Positions 7,678 to 15,955 of a stretch of DNA of 50,047 bases are shown here, piece by piece. Position 1 is the stretch's first letter, and each line of letters opens with the position of its first letter. Origin of the DNA: Selenomonadaceae bacterium. Its GTDB lineage: Bacteria > Bacillota > Negativicutes > Selenomonadales > Selenomonadaceae. The notes under the pieces are model-generated. The model did no database searches. It was given only the letters and a program-made list of their open reading frames with translations, and had not been told where the DNA came from. The DNA lies in NCBI GenBank assembly GCA_017477125.1, contig JAFUXN010000019.1, positions 1 through 50,047 of the forward strand, in the 5' to 3' direction. The position numbers and the translations under genes are program-made.

Positions 7678-8856
7678 ATGGCTCGACAAAAATATTTAAA
7701 CGCAAAATCAATGACGGCGTTCATCACGTTCATGAACATGTTCGTGCCGCTGTCGACCGACTTATACTTGCCCGCTCTGCCCGAGATGGGCGAATTTTTT
7801 TCTGCAAGCCCCGCGCTCGTGAGCATGACGTTGACGGCGTTCTTCTTCGTGTTCGCGGTGTCGATCGTTTTGTTCGGACCGCTATCGGATAAATTCGGGC
7901 GCAAACCGATTTTGATCGCCGGCTCAACGATCTACACCGTTGCATCGTTCGCCTGCGTCTTCTCGATGGATATCTACATGTTGATTGTCGGGAGAGTGTT
8001 TCAAGCGATCGGCTCGGGCGCGTTGATCACCTCGTCGACCGCACTCATAAAGGACTGCTTCCGCGGCTCGATCATGTCGAAGATATTGGCGATCACTCAA
8101 GCGTTGGGCGTGATCGCTCCGATGGCGGCTCCTCTGATGGGCGGCTTCTTATTGACGTTCACATCGTGGCGCGGGTCGTTTGTGGTGCTGACGGTTCTCG
8201 GCTTGATCAATCTGCTCATCTGCTTCCTGTTCAGTGAAACGCTTGATCCTCAACGTCGATACAAGGGCAGCGTCGTTCACTCGATCGGATTGTTGCTCGA
8301 CGTCGGGCGTCAAACATATTTCATGCTGATGCTGTTGATGTTCGCCGTACTTCACGCGCCTTACATGGCTTATCTCAGTGTGTCGTCGTTCGTCTACATC
8401 GAGCATTATGCGTTGAGCCCTCAGCACTACAGTTATTTCTTTGCGCTCAACTCGTCGGCGTCGATCTTGGGTCCGATCCTCTACCTTCGACTGATCAATT
8501 TCTTATCGGAGACGACCATGACGCGTGTTTGTCTGGTCGGCGCGACGGTCAGCGGCATTTTGATCTTGACAGTCGGGCATTGGAGTGCGATCGGCTTCCT
8601 GCTGTCATTCCTGCCGTTCACGGTGATTGGTGCGGTTGCTCGTCCGTTGTGTATGAACATCCTGCTCAATCGCGTCAAAGAAAATACCGGCACCGCCTCG
8701 TCGATGATCAACTTTGTCAATACATTGCTGGGCAGTGTCGGAATGATGGCGGGCACGTTGCCCTGGGCTGATCTGATTGAAGGTCTGGGGCAGATCATTT
8801 TGATCGCCGTCACGCTGTCGACCTTGCTCTGGCTGGTGATCCTCCGTCGAGATTGA
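7678..8856 (+). CDS. MFS drug efflux protein, Bcr/CflA family
   Basis: A 392-aa major facilitator with 12 predicted membrane segments. The Bcr/CflA start is typical: FITFMNMFVPLSTDLYLPALP. MFS motif A appears as GPLSDKFGRKPI after segment 2, followed by GRVFQAIGSGALITSSTALI. The family exports drugs, or metabolites such as cysteine and sulfonamides; the substrate here is unknown. The ATG lies five bases after the symporter stop with no clear ribosome binding site, so coupling to the upstream gene is likely. A weak terminator follows at 8861-8897. Confidence 0.85.
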   Translation: MARQKYLNAKSMTAFITFMNMFVPLSTDLYLPALPEMGEFFSASPALVSMTLTAFFFVFAVSIVLFGPLSDKFGRKPILIAGSTIYTVASFACVFSMDIYMLIVGRVFQAIGSGALITSSTALIKDCFRGSIMSKILAITQALGVIAPMAAPLMGGFLLTFTSWRGSFVVLTVLGLINLLICFLFSETLDPQRRYKGSVVHSIGLLLDVGRQTYFMLMLLMFAVLHAPYMAYLSVSSFVYIEHYALSPQHYSYFFALNSSASILGPILYLRLINFLSETTMTRVCLVGATVSGILILTVGHWSAIGFLLSFLPFTVIGAVARPLCMNILLNRVKENTGTASSMINFVNTLLGSVGMMAGTLPWADLIEGLGQIILIAVTLSTLLWLVILRRD

Positions 8857-8860
8857 GGCG

Positions 8861-8897
8861 AGCGGTGAGAGTCTCGAGGCTCCTGCCGCTATTTTTA
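8861..8897 (+). terminator. Terminator upstream of the toxin-antitoxin pair
   Basis: AGCGG (8861-8865) pairs with CCGCT (8886-8890), then ATTTTTATT. The sequence from CGAGG to TTTTTATT is nearly repeated at 9517-9543 after the toxin gene. Confidence 0.6.
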
Positions 8898-8907
8898 TTG
8901 CGAACTA

Positions 8908-8936
8908 TTGACTGATGTAAGACAATGAATTACAAT
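8908..8936 (+). promoter_or_regulatory. Promoter of the toxin-antitoxin operon
   Basis: TTGACT (8908-8913), a 17-bp spacer and TACAAT (8931-8936). ACAATG is directly repeated ten bases apart over the -10 region, a possible antitoxin operator. Confidence 0.75.
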
Positions 8937-8961
8937 GCAACACGATAGGAGAGGATAAGAT

Positions 8962-9228
8962 ATGGAACAAGCAATGTTAAGCGTGAGGCTCAGCAAGGAA
9001 GACAAAAGCCGCTTTGAACAATTTTGCGAGCAAACGGGAATGAACGTGTCGGTATGCGTCAATATGTTCGTCAAGGCGGTGTTGAGGGAACAGAAGTTGC
9101 CGTTCGAAGTGCGCGTCGACCCGTTCTGCAGTGAAGCCAATATGTCCGAATTGAAGAGGCGAGTGTCCGATATGAGAGCAGGGCAAAACATGTCGGAGCA
9201 CGAATTGATAGAGGGGGCGGACGACTGA
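8962..9228 (+). CDS. RelB/DinJ-type antitoxin
   Basis: An 88-aa protein with an N-terminal ribbon-helix-helix (AMLSVRLSKEDKSRFEQFCE...NVSVCVNMFVKAVLR), the dimeric DNA-binding fold of RelB/DinJ antitoxins. The C-terminal half (PFEVRVDPFCSEANMSELKRR...) is the usual toxin-binding region. It starts at ATG behind AGGAGAGG and overlaps the toxin start by one base (TGATG). It should bind its toxin and repress its own promoter at 8908-8936. A RelB/DinJ antitoxin with a YoeB toxin is less common than YefM with YoeB. Confidence 0.88.
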   Translation: MEQAMLSVRLSKEDKSRFEQFCEQTGMNVSVCVNMFVKAVLREQKLPFEVRVDPFCSEANMSELKRRVSDMRAGQNMSEHELIEGADD

Positions 9229-9491
9229 TGAAGAAAATTTGGCATGACAGCGCATGGGCGGATTATTTATATTGGCAACAGCAAGATAAGCGAACGCTCA
9301 AGAAGATAAACGCTTTGCTTAAAGATATCGATCGCAACGGTTATGAATGTACGGGACATCCGGAGCCGTTAACCGGAGACTTGGCAGGATTTTGGAGTTT
9401 GCACATAGACGAAAAAAATCGATTGGTGTTCCGAATAGAGAACGGTATGCTAGAGGTAGCGCAATGTAAAACGCACTATGAAGATAAATAA
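9228..9491 (+). CDS. YoeB/Txe-type mRNA interferase toxin
   Basis: An 87-aa RelE-superfamily toxin that cuts mRNA on the ribosome. Family features are easy to see: IWHDSAWADYLYWQQQDKRTLKKINALLKDI, then GHPEPLTGDLAGFWSLHI, then NRLVFR and THYEDK at the end. Glu of PEPL, Arg of KNRLVF and the C-terminal His match the catalytic triad known for E. coli YoeB. Full length and intact, so probably active. The start overlaps the antitoxin stop. A terminator at 9504-9543 follows and faces the chemoreceptor gene. Confidence 0.92.
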   Translation: MKKIWHDSAWADYLYWQQQDKRTLKKINALLKDIDRNGYECTGHPEPLTGDLAGFWSLHIDEKNRLVFRIENGMLEVAQCKTHYEDK

Positions 9492-9503
9492 TCCTATAAA
9501 GAA

Positions 9504-9543
9504 AGCGGCGCGAGGCGCGAGGCGTCCCTGCCGCTATTTTTAT
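9504..9543 (+). terminator. Terminator after the toxin gene
   Basis: AGCGG (9504-9508) pairs with CCGCT (9531-9535), then ATTTTTATTA. The second half closely repeats 8876-8898. It may work in both directions between convergent genes. Confidence 0.6.
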
Positions 9544-9567
9544 TACGTCAGCCGACATCGCGTCGCG

Positions 9568-11583
9568 TCAATTGATCTTGAACTTGTCGACGGTCACACG
9601 GAGATCGGAGGCAAGCCCCGCAAGGTTCCTGCTCTCCTCGGCAATCTCGTCCATCGATGTCGATTGCTCCTCCGTTGCCGACGAAATGATCTGCACTTCT
9701 TCCGATGTCTTGGCGCTCGTCTCCTTGACCGCGTTCATCGCCCGCTGCATCACTTGAGCATCGTCCGACATCGCGTTGATGTGATTGGCAATCTGATCAA
9801 CCTCGTTCGCCAACGTTTGGATCGATATCAAGATGTCCTCGAACACCGCATCAGTCGCGTTCACCGATTCAATTCCCGCTTGCACCCGTTCCGTGCCCGC
9901 GTTGCTCGCCGCTATCGCATGATTCATGATCTCGCCGTTCTTCGCAACATGCTCGGCGATCTTCTTCGACGAGATGTCGGTCTGCTCCGCCAGCTTCTTG
10001 ACCTCGCCCGCGACCACCGCAAAGCCCTTGCCCTGCTCGCCCGCTCGCGCCGCTTCGATCGCCGCGTTCAGCGCCAGCAGATTCGTTTGACTTGCAATCT
10101 CCGAAATGATCTCCACTATCCTGTTGATCTCCTCGGAACTGCGCGCAAGCTCGTCCGTCGAATTTTGGATCGTCTTCATCGTGTTCTCAATGTCCTTGAT
10201 GTGATCCACCACGCCCCTTATCGACGCCCGACCGTCCTCCACGCTCGTCACCGTCATGTGCGCCACCGTCGCTATCGCATTCGTCTTTTCGTTGATGCTG
10301 TTGGCGGTGTCGGCGATGTTCTGCGCCTTGAGATTGGTCTCGTCAGCCGCTTGCGATTGCTCCTTCACTCCGATCGTGATCTCATTGACCGCCGTCGACA
10401 CTTGATTTGCCGCCTCCGCCGAGCGATGCGCCAATTGCGTCAGCTCCTCGCTCGCCGACGATACTTGTTCCGATTCGACGTGCACATTTTGAAGCAACTT
10501 CTTCATGGTCCGGCGCATCTTATCGAACTCGCGCGTCAACGAACCGATCTCGTCTTGCGCCCCCTCCAATTTGATGTCGTGGCTCAGATCGCCTTGGTTG
10601 ATCAGCGCGCACTCCTCGCCGAGCACTTTGACCGGTATGAGCAGGCTCTTGTTGACGAACCTGTTGACTATGAGCGTGATGATGCCCGCCGCTATCAACA
10701 GCGTGATGAGCGACAACCCGAATAAAATTTTAAGCAGTGTGGCGGACGTCTCTTCGATCTCGGAAACGGGAGCCGTCGCCACCGCTATCCATCGACGCCC
10801 CTCCAATCGGATCGGCGTGAACACCGCTTTGCACTCTACTCCGTCGGGCGTCGCGTAATACGTCGATATTTGTTGGTCGTTGTCGACCACCGATTTAAAG
10901 CTGTCGATCAATCGCTGATCCAAATTCACGCCGCCTTCGTTCTTCAACAGATTCAATTGACCGACGTACTCGGGATGTTGCTTGTAAGCGATACAGATGC
11001 CGTCCTCGTCGACGATGTACACGTAGCCCGTCTGCATGAACTTAAACTCGCCCGCCATGTCAGACAGCGTCCCGAGATTCACCGTGCCGTAGATCAGTCC
11101 GATCGTCGCGCCGTTGTTCTTGACGGGGTAAGCGAACAGCGTGATCAACTGCTTGGTCGTGCCCGAGACCATCGTCCCCGTCATGCACGGCTCGCCCGTC
11201 TGCATCACGTACTTGAAATAATCTCGTCCGCCGCGGTCGACCGCCTCATCTTTATGACTGAAGCCTTTGCCGTTCGGCTCGATGAACGCCGTCATCGCCA
11301 AGTCACTCGATTGCGCCTTCGACTGCTGCAATGCGCTCAACTTCGCCGCGTGATCCCCGTTGACTATCGACGGATTCAACGATAAATCTTCCATGCGCAC
11401 CTGCTTGTCGACGATGTACTTCTCGACCGACAACGCCGCTTGACTGCTCACCGCTCGAGCATTCTCGTCGGCGCTCTTGATCAAAGCATCATTGCACAGG
11501 TTGTAACTGATCGTGGAGAACGCCGCAAAGCTCAACAGGAAAAGCGGCAACAGCACCAGCAGGAATTTCGTTTTTATGCCCAT
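9568..11583 (-). CDS. Methyl-accepting chemotaxis protein, double-Cache sensor
   Basis: A membrane chemoreceptor of about 671 residues. Order: N-terminal membrane segment ([17 protein letters not shown]), a periplasmic region of about 260 residues with dCache_1 features ([28 protein letters not shown]), a second membrane segment, HAMP, and a cytoplasmic signalling coiled coil with the conserved tip [20 protein letters not shown]. It should relay ligand binding to CheA/CheW. The ligand is unknown; amino acids are common for dCache_1. I start at ATG 11583, six bases after a GAGG. It lies 18 bases after the decarboxylase gene and is probably co-transcribed with it, so a link to amino acids or polyamines is conceivable. 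Confidence 0.9.
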   Translation of the reverse strand: MGIKTKFLLVLLPLFLLSFAAFSTISYNLCNDALIKSADENARAVSSQAALSVEKYIVDKQVRMEDLSLNPSIVNGDHAAKLSALQQSKAQSSDLAMTAFIEPNGKGFSHKDEAVDRGGRDYFKYVMQTGEPCMTGTMVSGTTKQLITLFAYPVKNNGATIGLIYGTVNLGTLSDMAGEFKFMQTGYVYIVDEDGICIAYKQHPEYVGQLNLLKNEGGVNLDQRLIDSFKSVVDNDQQISTYYATPDGVECKAVFTPIRLEGRRWIAVATAPVSEIEETSATLLKILFGLSLITLLIAAGIITLIVNRFVNKSLLIPVKVLGEECALINQGDLSHDIKLEGAQDEIGSLTREFDKMRRTMKKLLQNVHVESEQVSSASEELTQLAHRSAEAANQVSTAVNEITIGVKEQSQAADETNLKAQNIADTANSINEKTNAIATVAHMTVTSVEDGRASIRGVVDHIKDIENTMKTIQNSTDELARSSEEINRIVEIISEIASQTNLLALNAAIEAARAGEQGKGFAVVAGEVKKLAEQTDISSKKIAEHVAKNGEIMNHAIAASNAGTERVQAGIESVNATDAVFEDILISIQTLANEVDQIANHINAMSDDAQVMQRAMNAVKETSAKTSEEVQIISSATEEQSTSMDEIAEESRNLAGLASDLRVTVDKFKIN

Positions 11584-11601
11584 AACACGCCTCACTAAAA
11601 A

Positions 11602-13062
11602 TCAGTTATCGATGATCTGAAGGCGTTTGATCGTCATGTCCTCGGGACCGGTGATCTGACAGCCCTTCTTCTTCGCATAACGGATATAATCAATGATCTC
11701 TCGCGTGATGCGCTCGCCGGGCTCAAGGATCGGAATCCCGGGCGGATAACACATGAGGAACTCGGCAGCGGTCTCGCCGACCGTCTCATCGATCGGCAGA
11801 GACTTTTTATTTGCGTAGAATGCTTCTTTCGGATTGCAATCGACGATCGGATCGATGTACTCCGCTTTCAACATCTTCGACGGGTCTTTGCGATAGATGC
11901 GTTTGATTTCCGCAAGCGCCGCCACCAATCTCTCAATGTCCTTCAATCGATCGCCGACGCTCACGTAAGCCAAGATGTTTGCGATGTCTCCGAACTCGAC
12001 TTGAATATCGTACTCGTCGCGCAGGAGATCGTAGACTTCGATGCCCGCCAGCCCGATCGGTCGAGTGAATACCGACAGCTTTGTGATGTCGAAGTCGGCA
12101 ACGGAATCGCCGTCGATCAACTCTCGACTGTAAGCGTAGTAGCCGCCGATTGCATTGATCTCGTCGCGCGCGTATTCGACCAGATCGATCACCTTGTCGA
12201 AGATCGATTGACCGCGGAGCGCGAGATTGCGTCGGGAGATGTCGAGGCTCGACATGAGCAGATACGAGCCGCTGGTCGATTGCGTGATGTTGATGATCTG
12301 ATGGACGTAGCCAACGTTGATCGTGTTTGAGCTCAACAGCAGAGACGATTGGGTTAGCGAGCCGCCCGATTTGTGCATCGACACCGCCGCCATGTCCGCG
12401 CCGACATGCATCGCCGCTTTCGGCAATCGATCGTTGAAGTACAGATGTGTGCCGTGCGCCTCGTCGGCAAGCAACTTCATGCCGTTGGCGTGCGCGAGCT
12501 CAACCAGGCGTTCGATGTCAGAGCAGATGCCGTAGTAGGTCGGATTGTTGACGAGGATCGCCTTGGCGTCGGGATTTGCTTTGATCGCCGCCTCGACGTC
12601 GCTTATCCTCATGCCGAGCGAGATGCCGAGCCGATCATCGACATGCGGATTGACGTAGACGGGTCGAGCGCCGCAAAGGATCAACGCGTTGATTGCCGAG
12701 CGATGAACGTTGCGCGGCATGATGATCTTCTCGTCGGGCTTGACGGTCGAGAGGATCATGGCTTGGACGGCGGCGGTCGTCCCACCGACGATGAAAAACG
12801 CATGCTCCGCGCGGAAAGCCTCGGCGGCTAATTGTTCGGCGTCGCGAATGACGGAGACGGGGTGGCAGAGATTATCGAGCATCTTCATGGAATTGACATC
12901 GACATCGAGACACGCTTGACCGAGAAATTCTGCGAGCTCCCGATTGCCGCGTCCGCGCTTATGCCCCGGCACGTCGAACGGCACCAGACGAGCCGCCTTC
13001 ATTCGCTCAAGAGCCTCGAGCACGGGCGCGCTCGTCTGCGACAAATACTTAAACCTTCCCAA
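11602..13062 (-). CDS. Orn/Lys/Arg decarboxylase, fold type I (YaaO/SpeA-like)
   Basis: A 486-aa PLP enzyme that decarboxylates a basic amino acid to a polyamine (cadaverine, putrescine or agmatine). DEAHG at about 200-204 holds the PLP-binding Asp, and SMHKSGG carries the Schiff-base Lys at about 231. GGTTAAVQAM is the phosphate-binding region. The protein lacks the N-terminal wing domain of large enterobacterial enzymes, so it belongs to the short SpeA/YaaO group. It starts at TTG behind GGGAGG, with a promoter at 13097-13125. Substrate cannot be told from sequence. Polyamines are known to be attached to Selenomonas peptidoglycan, and a polyamine-type ATPase gene (potA) lies elsewhere in this window. 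Confidence 0.88.
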   Translation of the reverse strand: MGRFKYLSQTSAPVLEALERMKAARLVPFDVPGHKRGRGNRELAEFLGQACLDVDVNSMKMLDNLCHPVSVIRDAEQLAAEAFRAEHAFFIVGGTTAAVQAMILSTVKPDEKIIMPRNVHRSAINALILCGARPVYVNPHVDDRLGISLGMRISDVEAAIKANPDAKAILVNNPTYYGICSDIERLVELAHANGMKLLADEAHGTHLYFNDRLPKAAMHVGADMAAVSMHKSGGSLTQSSLLLSSNTINVGYVHQIINITQSTSGSYLLMSSLDISRRNLALRGQSIFDKVIDLVEYARDEINAIGGYYAYSRELIDGDSVADFDITKLSVFTRPIGLAGIEVYDLLRDEYDIQVEFGDIANILAYVSVGDRLKDIERLVAALAEIKRIYRKDPSKMLKAEYIDPIVDCNPKEAFYANKKSLPIDETVGETAAEFLMCYPPGIPILEPGERITREIIDYIRYAKKKGCQITGPEDMTIKRLQIIDN

Positions 13063-13096
13063 CGCTCAACCTCCCTCAAAAATTTTCTTGCCACGG

Positions 13097-13125
13097 ATTA
13101 TAAGTCATTCGACAAAAAAAAACAA
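13097..13125 (-). promoter_or_regulatory. Promoter of the decarboxylase-chemoreceptor operon
   Basis: On the minus strand TTGTTT (13120-13125), a 17-bp spacer and TATAAT (13097-13102). The -35 box overlaps the T-run of the preceding terminator. Confidence 0.6.
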
Positions 13126-13141
13126 TCGGCAATGCGCCGAT
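13114..13141 (-). terminator. Terminator after the first DUF362 gene
   Basis: A perfect 6-bp stem ATCGGC/GCCGAT with a 5-nt loop; on the minus strand TGTTTTTTTTT follows. Confidence 0.85.
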
Positions 13142-13177
13142 CGATATGATTGAATGACCGTAGAGTTGATTTTGGTT

Positions 13178-14224
13178 TCAGCTGACGGTGATGAGCTCGT
13201 AGTTCGGATTGCCCATCTTCGACTCCGCCATCGCGCTCAACTGACGCAATCCATGCCGCGACTCGATCCGCTCGATCAGATCCTTGCTGTCGGGCGCGCC
13301 GTACACCAGATCACAACACGCCTGATCGATCGCCAAGATGTCCGTCGACGCCAAGATGCCGATGTCCTTCATCGTCGGCTCCGCCGCATGCGTCCCCGCA
13401 CAGTCGCAGTCAACCGACATTCGACGCATCACGTTGAGGAAGATGATCCTCTTGCCGAAGTGATCGCACGTCGCCTTGCCCGAGTCCGCCATCAACTCCA
13501 TGAACTTATCCTTGAGCGGCATGTCCTTGCCGTTGAACCACGAATCGCCCGCCGGAGGCATCTGCGCCAACTCATAGCCATGCACTTGACGTTTGCCCAC
13601 ATGTCCTGACGCACAGCCGATCGCGATGTTCTTCAACGACCCGCCGAAGCCGCCCATCGCATGCCCTTTGAAATGCGTCAGCACGATCAGCGAATCGTAA
13701 TCGGCGAGGTTCTTGCCCATCGTCACGCTCTTGAGGTGATGTCCGCCCACAACAGGGAAGTCAACGCCGCCCTCCTCGTCCATGATGTCGACGGGGCAGA
13801 ACGTCCAACCGTTGCGCGCAATCGTCGCCCGATGCCCCTCGGTCGTGTAGCGCGCGCCGTCGTAAAGCGTGTTGCACTCGACGATTTTGCTGTCGGGAAT
13901 CTCCGCTTGGAACGCCTGAACCATGTCGCGCGGCAAGATGTTCGGACCGTCGGGCTCACCCGTGTGCAGTTTGATGCCGACCGTGCCGTAGATCGCATCG
14001 TTGATCATGCCGTAGAGTTTGAGCAAGTGAGCGGCGTCGATCTTCTTGGTAAAGTAGACCTTCGCCGTCGAGCCGCTGCCCTTCTTGACCAGCGTCGAGC
14101 CGATCACCGGCGCCTGCGCATGAGCAATCGAGCCGCCCTCGGTACCGGTGAACGTCAGACCGCTCGCCGCAGCCACCGCTGCCGCGCCTGCCAGTTTGAA
14201 AAAGTCTCTCCTGTTGATGTCCAT
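13178..14224 (-). CDS. Tat-exported DUF362 protein
   Basis: About 348 residues. The N-terminus has a twin-arginine signal (INRRDFFKLAGAAAVAAASG) and an Ala-X-Ala cleavage region, so it is exported folded. The body is a DUF362 domain with GIKLHTGEPDGPNILPRDMV, LTHFKGHAMGGFGGSLKNIAIGC and several conserved Cys (CDHFG, CDCAGTH, QACCDLV), which suggests metal or Fe-S binding as proposed for the family. Biochemical function is unknown. The start ATG 14224 sits behind GGGAGG; the frame opens earlier at 14239. It is about 70% similar by eye to the protein at 15956-16981, and a decayed third copy lies directly upstream. Confidence 0.85.
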   Translation of the reverse strand: MDINRRDFFKLAGAAAVAAASGLTFTGTEGGSIAHAQAPVIGSTLVKKGSGSTAKVYFTKKIDAAHLLKLYGMINDAIYGTVGIKLHTGEPDGPNILPRDMVQAFQAEIPDSKIVECNTLYDGARYTTEGHRATIARNGWTFCPVDIMDEEGGVDFPVVGGHHLKSVTMGKNLADYDSLIVLTHFKGHAMGGFGGSLKNIAIGCASGHVGKRQVHGYELAQMPPAGDSWFNGKDMPLKDKFMELMADSGKATCDHFGKRIIFLNVMRRMSVDCDCAGTHAAEPTMKDIGILASTDILAIDQACCDLVYGAPDSKDLIERIESRHGLRQLSAMAESKMGNPNYELITVS

Positions 14225-14249
14225 GATGTTACCTCCCAAAATTTTTTTA

Positions 14250-14308
14250 GGGCGCCGCCGTCACTCCCACCCGTCGAGCGCAGCGCCCCATTTTTCTGTT
14301 CGGGTGGG
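14250..14308. promoter_or_regulatory. Alternative stem-loops upstream of the DUF362 gene
   Basis: CCCACCCG (14266-14273) pairs perfectly with CGGGTGGG (14301-14308). GGGCGC (14250-14255) pairs with GCGCCC (14283-14288), with a T-run on plus right after. The two pairings interlock and so exclude each other. It lies between the DUF362 remnant and the intact gene. Function unknown. Confidence 0.35.
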
Positions 14309-14326
14309 CGAGATAAAAATCTTTTT

Positions 14327-14486
14327 TCAGTTGACGGTGATCAGTTCGTAATCGGGATTGCCCATGAAGTGTTCCTTAATCGCGCTTCAACACATTAACG
14401 AACACGATACGCCTGCCCATGCTCCCGACGGCGGCGACGGCTGCCGCTCCCGCCAACTTGAAAAAATCTCTGCGGTTGATGTCCAT
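14327..14486 (-). pseudogene. Decayed third DUF362 copy (two internal deletions)
   Basis: It starts as the paralogs do: ATG at 14486, MDINRRDFFKLAGAAAVAAVGS. It then jumps to GRRIVFVNVLKRD, which matches GKRIIFLNVMRR about 220 residues later in the intact copy. After a stop, another frame ends with MGNPDYELITVN, the family C-terminus. About 85% of the gene is gone in two deletions, with one frame change. The ribosome binding site (AGGAG) upstream is still present. A short Tat-signal peptide could still be made. Confidence 0.85.
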
Positions 14487-14554
14487 TGATAAAAACTCTC
14501 CTCATATTAATCTATTTGGTAAGAAAATCAAGCTACACGCTGTACCGCGTAGGC

Positions 14555-14584
14555 TTGTCTTTGCTCCCGTTGCCGTGATACAAT
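14555..14584 (+). promoter_or_regulatory. Promoter of the 14643-15950 gene pair
   Basis: TTGTCT (14555-14560), an 18-bp spacer and TACAAT (14579-14584), about 60 bases upstream of the start. Confidence 0.55.
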
Positions 14585-14642
14585 TTTTTCGCCGAGAAAT
14601 TCATAGGCTGTTTTTTTTTTTACGTCGAAAGAGGTGGAAAAC

Positions 14643-15083
14643 ATGAGTGACAACGCATTCGTGCCCGGCGAGCTGCCGATCTATGAGAAGTACAGCTTTG
14701 TTCGCAAGCGCAGGCTCTTCGGACTGCTCAAGATCGTCGGAGCCATCGCCGCGATATTTGCCGATCCCAATCGGGACGTTCCAAGCTATTGGTACGGCGT
14801 CTTCACCGAGCTGCGCATTCGTCGCGACAAAATTTATTTCGAGCAATACAAACGGAATTGGTTTCTCGGAATCCCCGTCAAGCACGGCGAGCTCAAGAAA
14901 TCGATCGCGCTCAATGCAATCGGCTCCGCCGGCATCAAAACTTTGGGCTTCATTTTCAAGTACAAGGCGCTCTGCTTCACCATGGGCGGGCAAACTTTTG
15001 AACTTCCGTTCGATGACAGCTTTGATCCCGAGAGCATGATCTACAATCTCAAAGCTGCCGGTCTCAACGTAGCAAACGCTTGA
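14643..15083 (+). CDS. Unknown 146-aa cytoplasmic protein
   Basis: Starts at ATG 14643, five bases behind AGAGGTGG; the frame opens at a GTG nine bases earlier. There is no signal peptide and no long hydrophobic segment except a mild one (LLKIVGAIAAIFA). The second half has alternating strands (ELRIRRDKIYFEQYKRNWFLGIPVKHGELKKSI...LCFTMGGQTFELPF) reminiscent of a PH-like small beta barrel. I do not recognise the family. It is followed 18 bases later by the gene at 15102, and the two form an operon inserted between two DUF362 genes on the opposite strand. Confidence 0.75.
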   Translation: MSDNAFVPGELPIYEKYSFVRKRRLFGLLKIVGAIAAIFADPNRDVPSYWYGVFTELRIRRDKIYFEQYKRNWFLGIPVKHGELKKSIALNAIGSAGIKTLGFIFKYKALCFTMGGQTFELPFDDSFDPESMIYNLKAAGLNVANA

Positions 15084-15101
15084 CAGGAGGCGAACATAAA
15101 T

Positions 15102-15950
15102 ATGGGCATCATCAATTGGTTCAAGAGCGGCATCAACGAGGCGAAGGCGCTTTGGGCGTTATCAAAATTCGAAAGCGTGATATCAAAGCTCCTCAATCAG
15201 TCCGATGAGCACACGACCTTCTTCACCAACGTCAGGCGCATCGACGACGTTGTCATGTCGGACTACGCAATCGATGCCGCGCTCGACGACGGCGCGCCCG
15301 TCTATATGCTCAGCGACCAAGGCAAGATTCTGCTCGCCCGTGCCGATCGCGATGATCACATTGAGAAAAAGCTCGTGCCGCCGCAGGAAGGCGAATACAT
15401 TTTCGTTTGCGATTACAATGCCGCTCGAGAAGACGTTCGGACAGAGTTCTTCAGCTACATTCGCGACTCCAAAAGTTCATCCGATGATATCGTCGCCTGC
15501 TACTTCGAGCCCGATAAGAAACGGTTGTGTTGCACCTCGAATGCGGAGGCGGTGAAACACTTCAAAGCATTTTTGTCGCTGCGGAGCGGCAAAGAACCCG
15601 ATGTGCCGCTCGAGACGGCGACAAGGCTCGAATTTACTCGGAAGAAGCGCAACATGTTTTTTGCCGGCGGGGCTTATAACCTCTACGTCGACGGCGTCAA
15701 GCTCGGGGATATCGGCAACGGCAAATTTAAATCGTACAGCGTCGAGCCGGGCGAGCACGTCATTCAAGCAAAGTATATGATGTTGGGGAGCATTCCGTAT
15801 ATCAAGAGCAGGACGCTCAATATCACCGTCGCCGAGAATCAAGCACTTCAACTTGAAACGAATTACAATGCCATCGGCATATTTGGGAGGCTTATTCCTT
15901 ATCTCACCGCACTGCCCGGCGTTTACGGCATCGATCTCAATCGGGCATAA
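15102..15950 (+). CDS. Unknown protein with C-terminal PEGA/DUF2846-like domain
   Basis: A 282-aa protein starting at ATG behind GGAGG. No signal peptide is seen. Residues 1-180 are of unknown fold with many acidic and aromatic positions. The C-terminal third reads NLYVDGVKLGDIGNGKFKSYSVEPGEHVIQAKY, which resembles PEGA or DUF2846 beta domains where a short hairpin presents a bound or surface motif, followed by a mildly hydrophobic end (GIFGRLIPYLTALPGVYGI). It is the second gene of a two-gene operon with 14643-15083. It ends five bases from the convergent DUF362 gene, and I see no terminator in the gap. Confidence 0.75.
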   Translation: MGIINWFKSGINEAKALWALSKFESVISKLLNQSDEHTTFFTNVRRIDDVVMSDYAIDAALDDGAPVYMLSDQGKILLARADRDDHIEKKLVPPQEGEYIFVCDYNAAREDVRTEFFSYIRDSKSSSDDIVACYFEPDKKRLCCTSNAEAVKHFKAFLSLRSGKEPDVPLETATRLEFTRKKRNMFFAGGAYNLYVDGVKLGDIGNGKFKSYSVEPGEHVIQAKYMMLGSIPYIKSRTLNITVAENQALQLETNYNAIGIFGRLIPYLTALPGVYGIDLNRA

Positions 15951-15955
15951 GATTT

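Noticed and set aside
8962-9491. The toxin-antitoxin pair as part of a prophage
   Set aside because: There are no phage genes, integrase or att-like sites. Only the terminator duplication flanks it.
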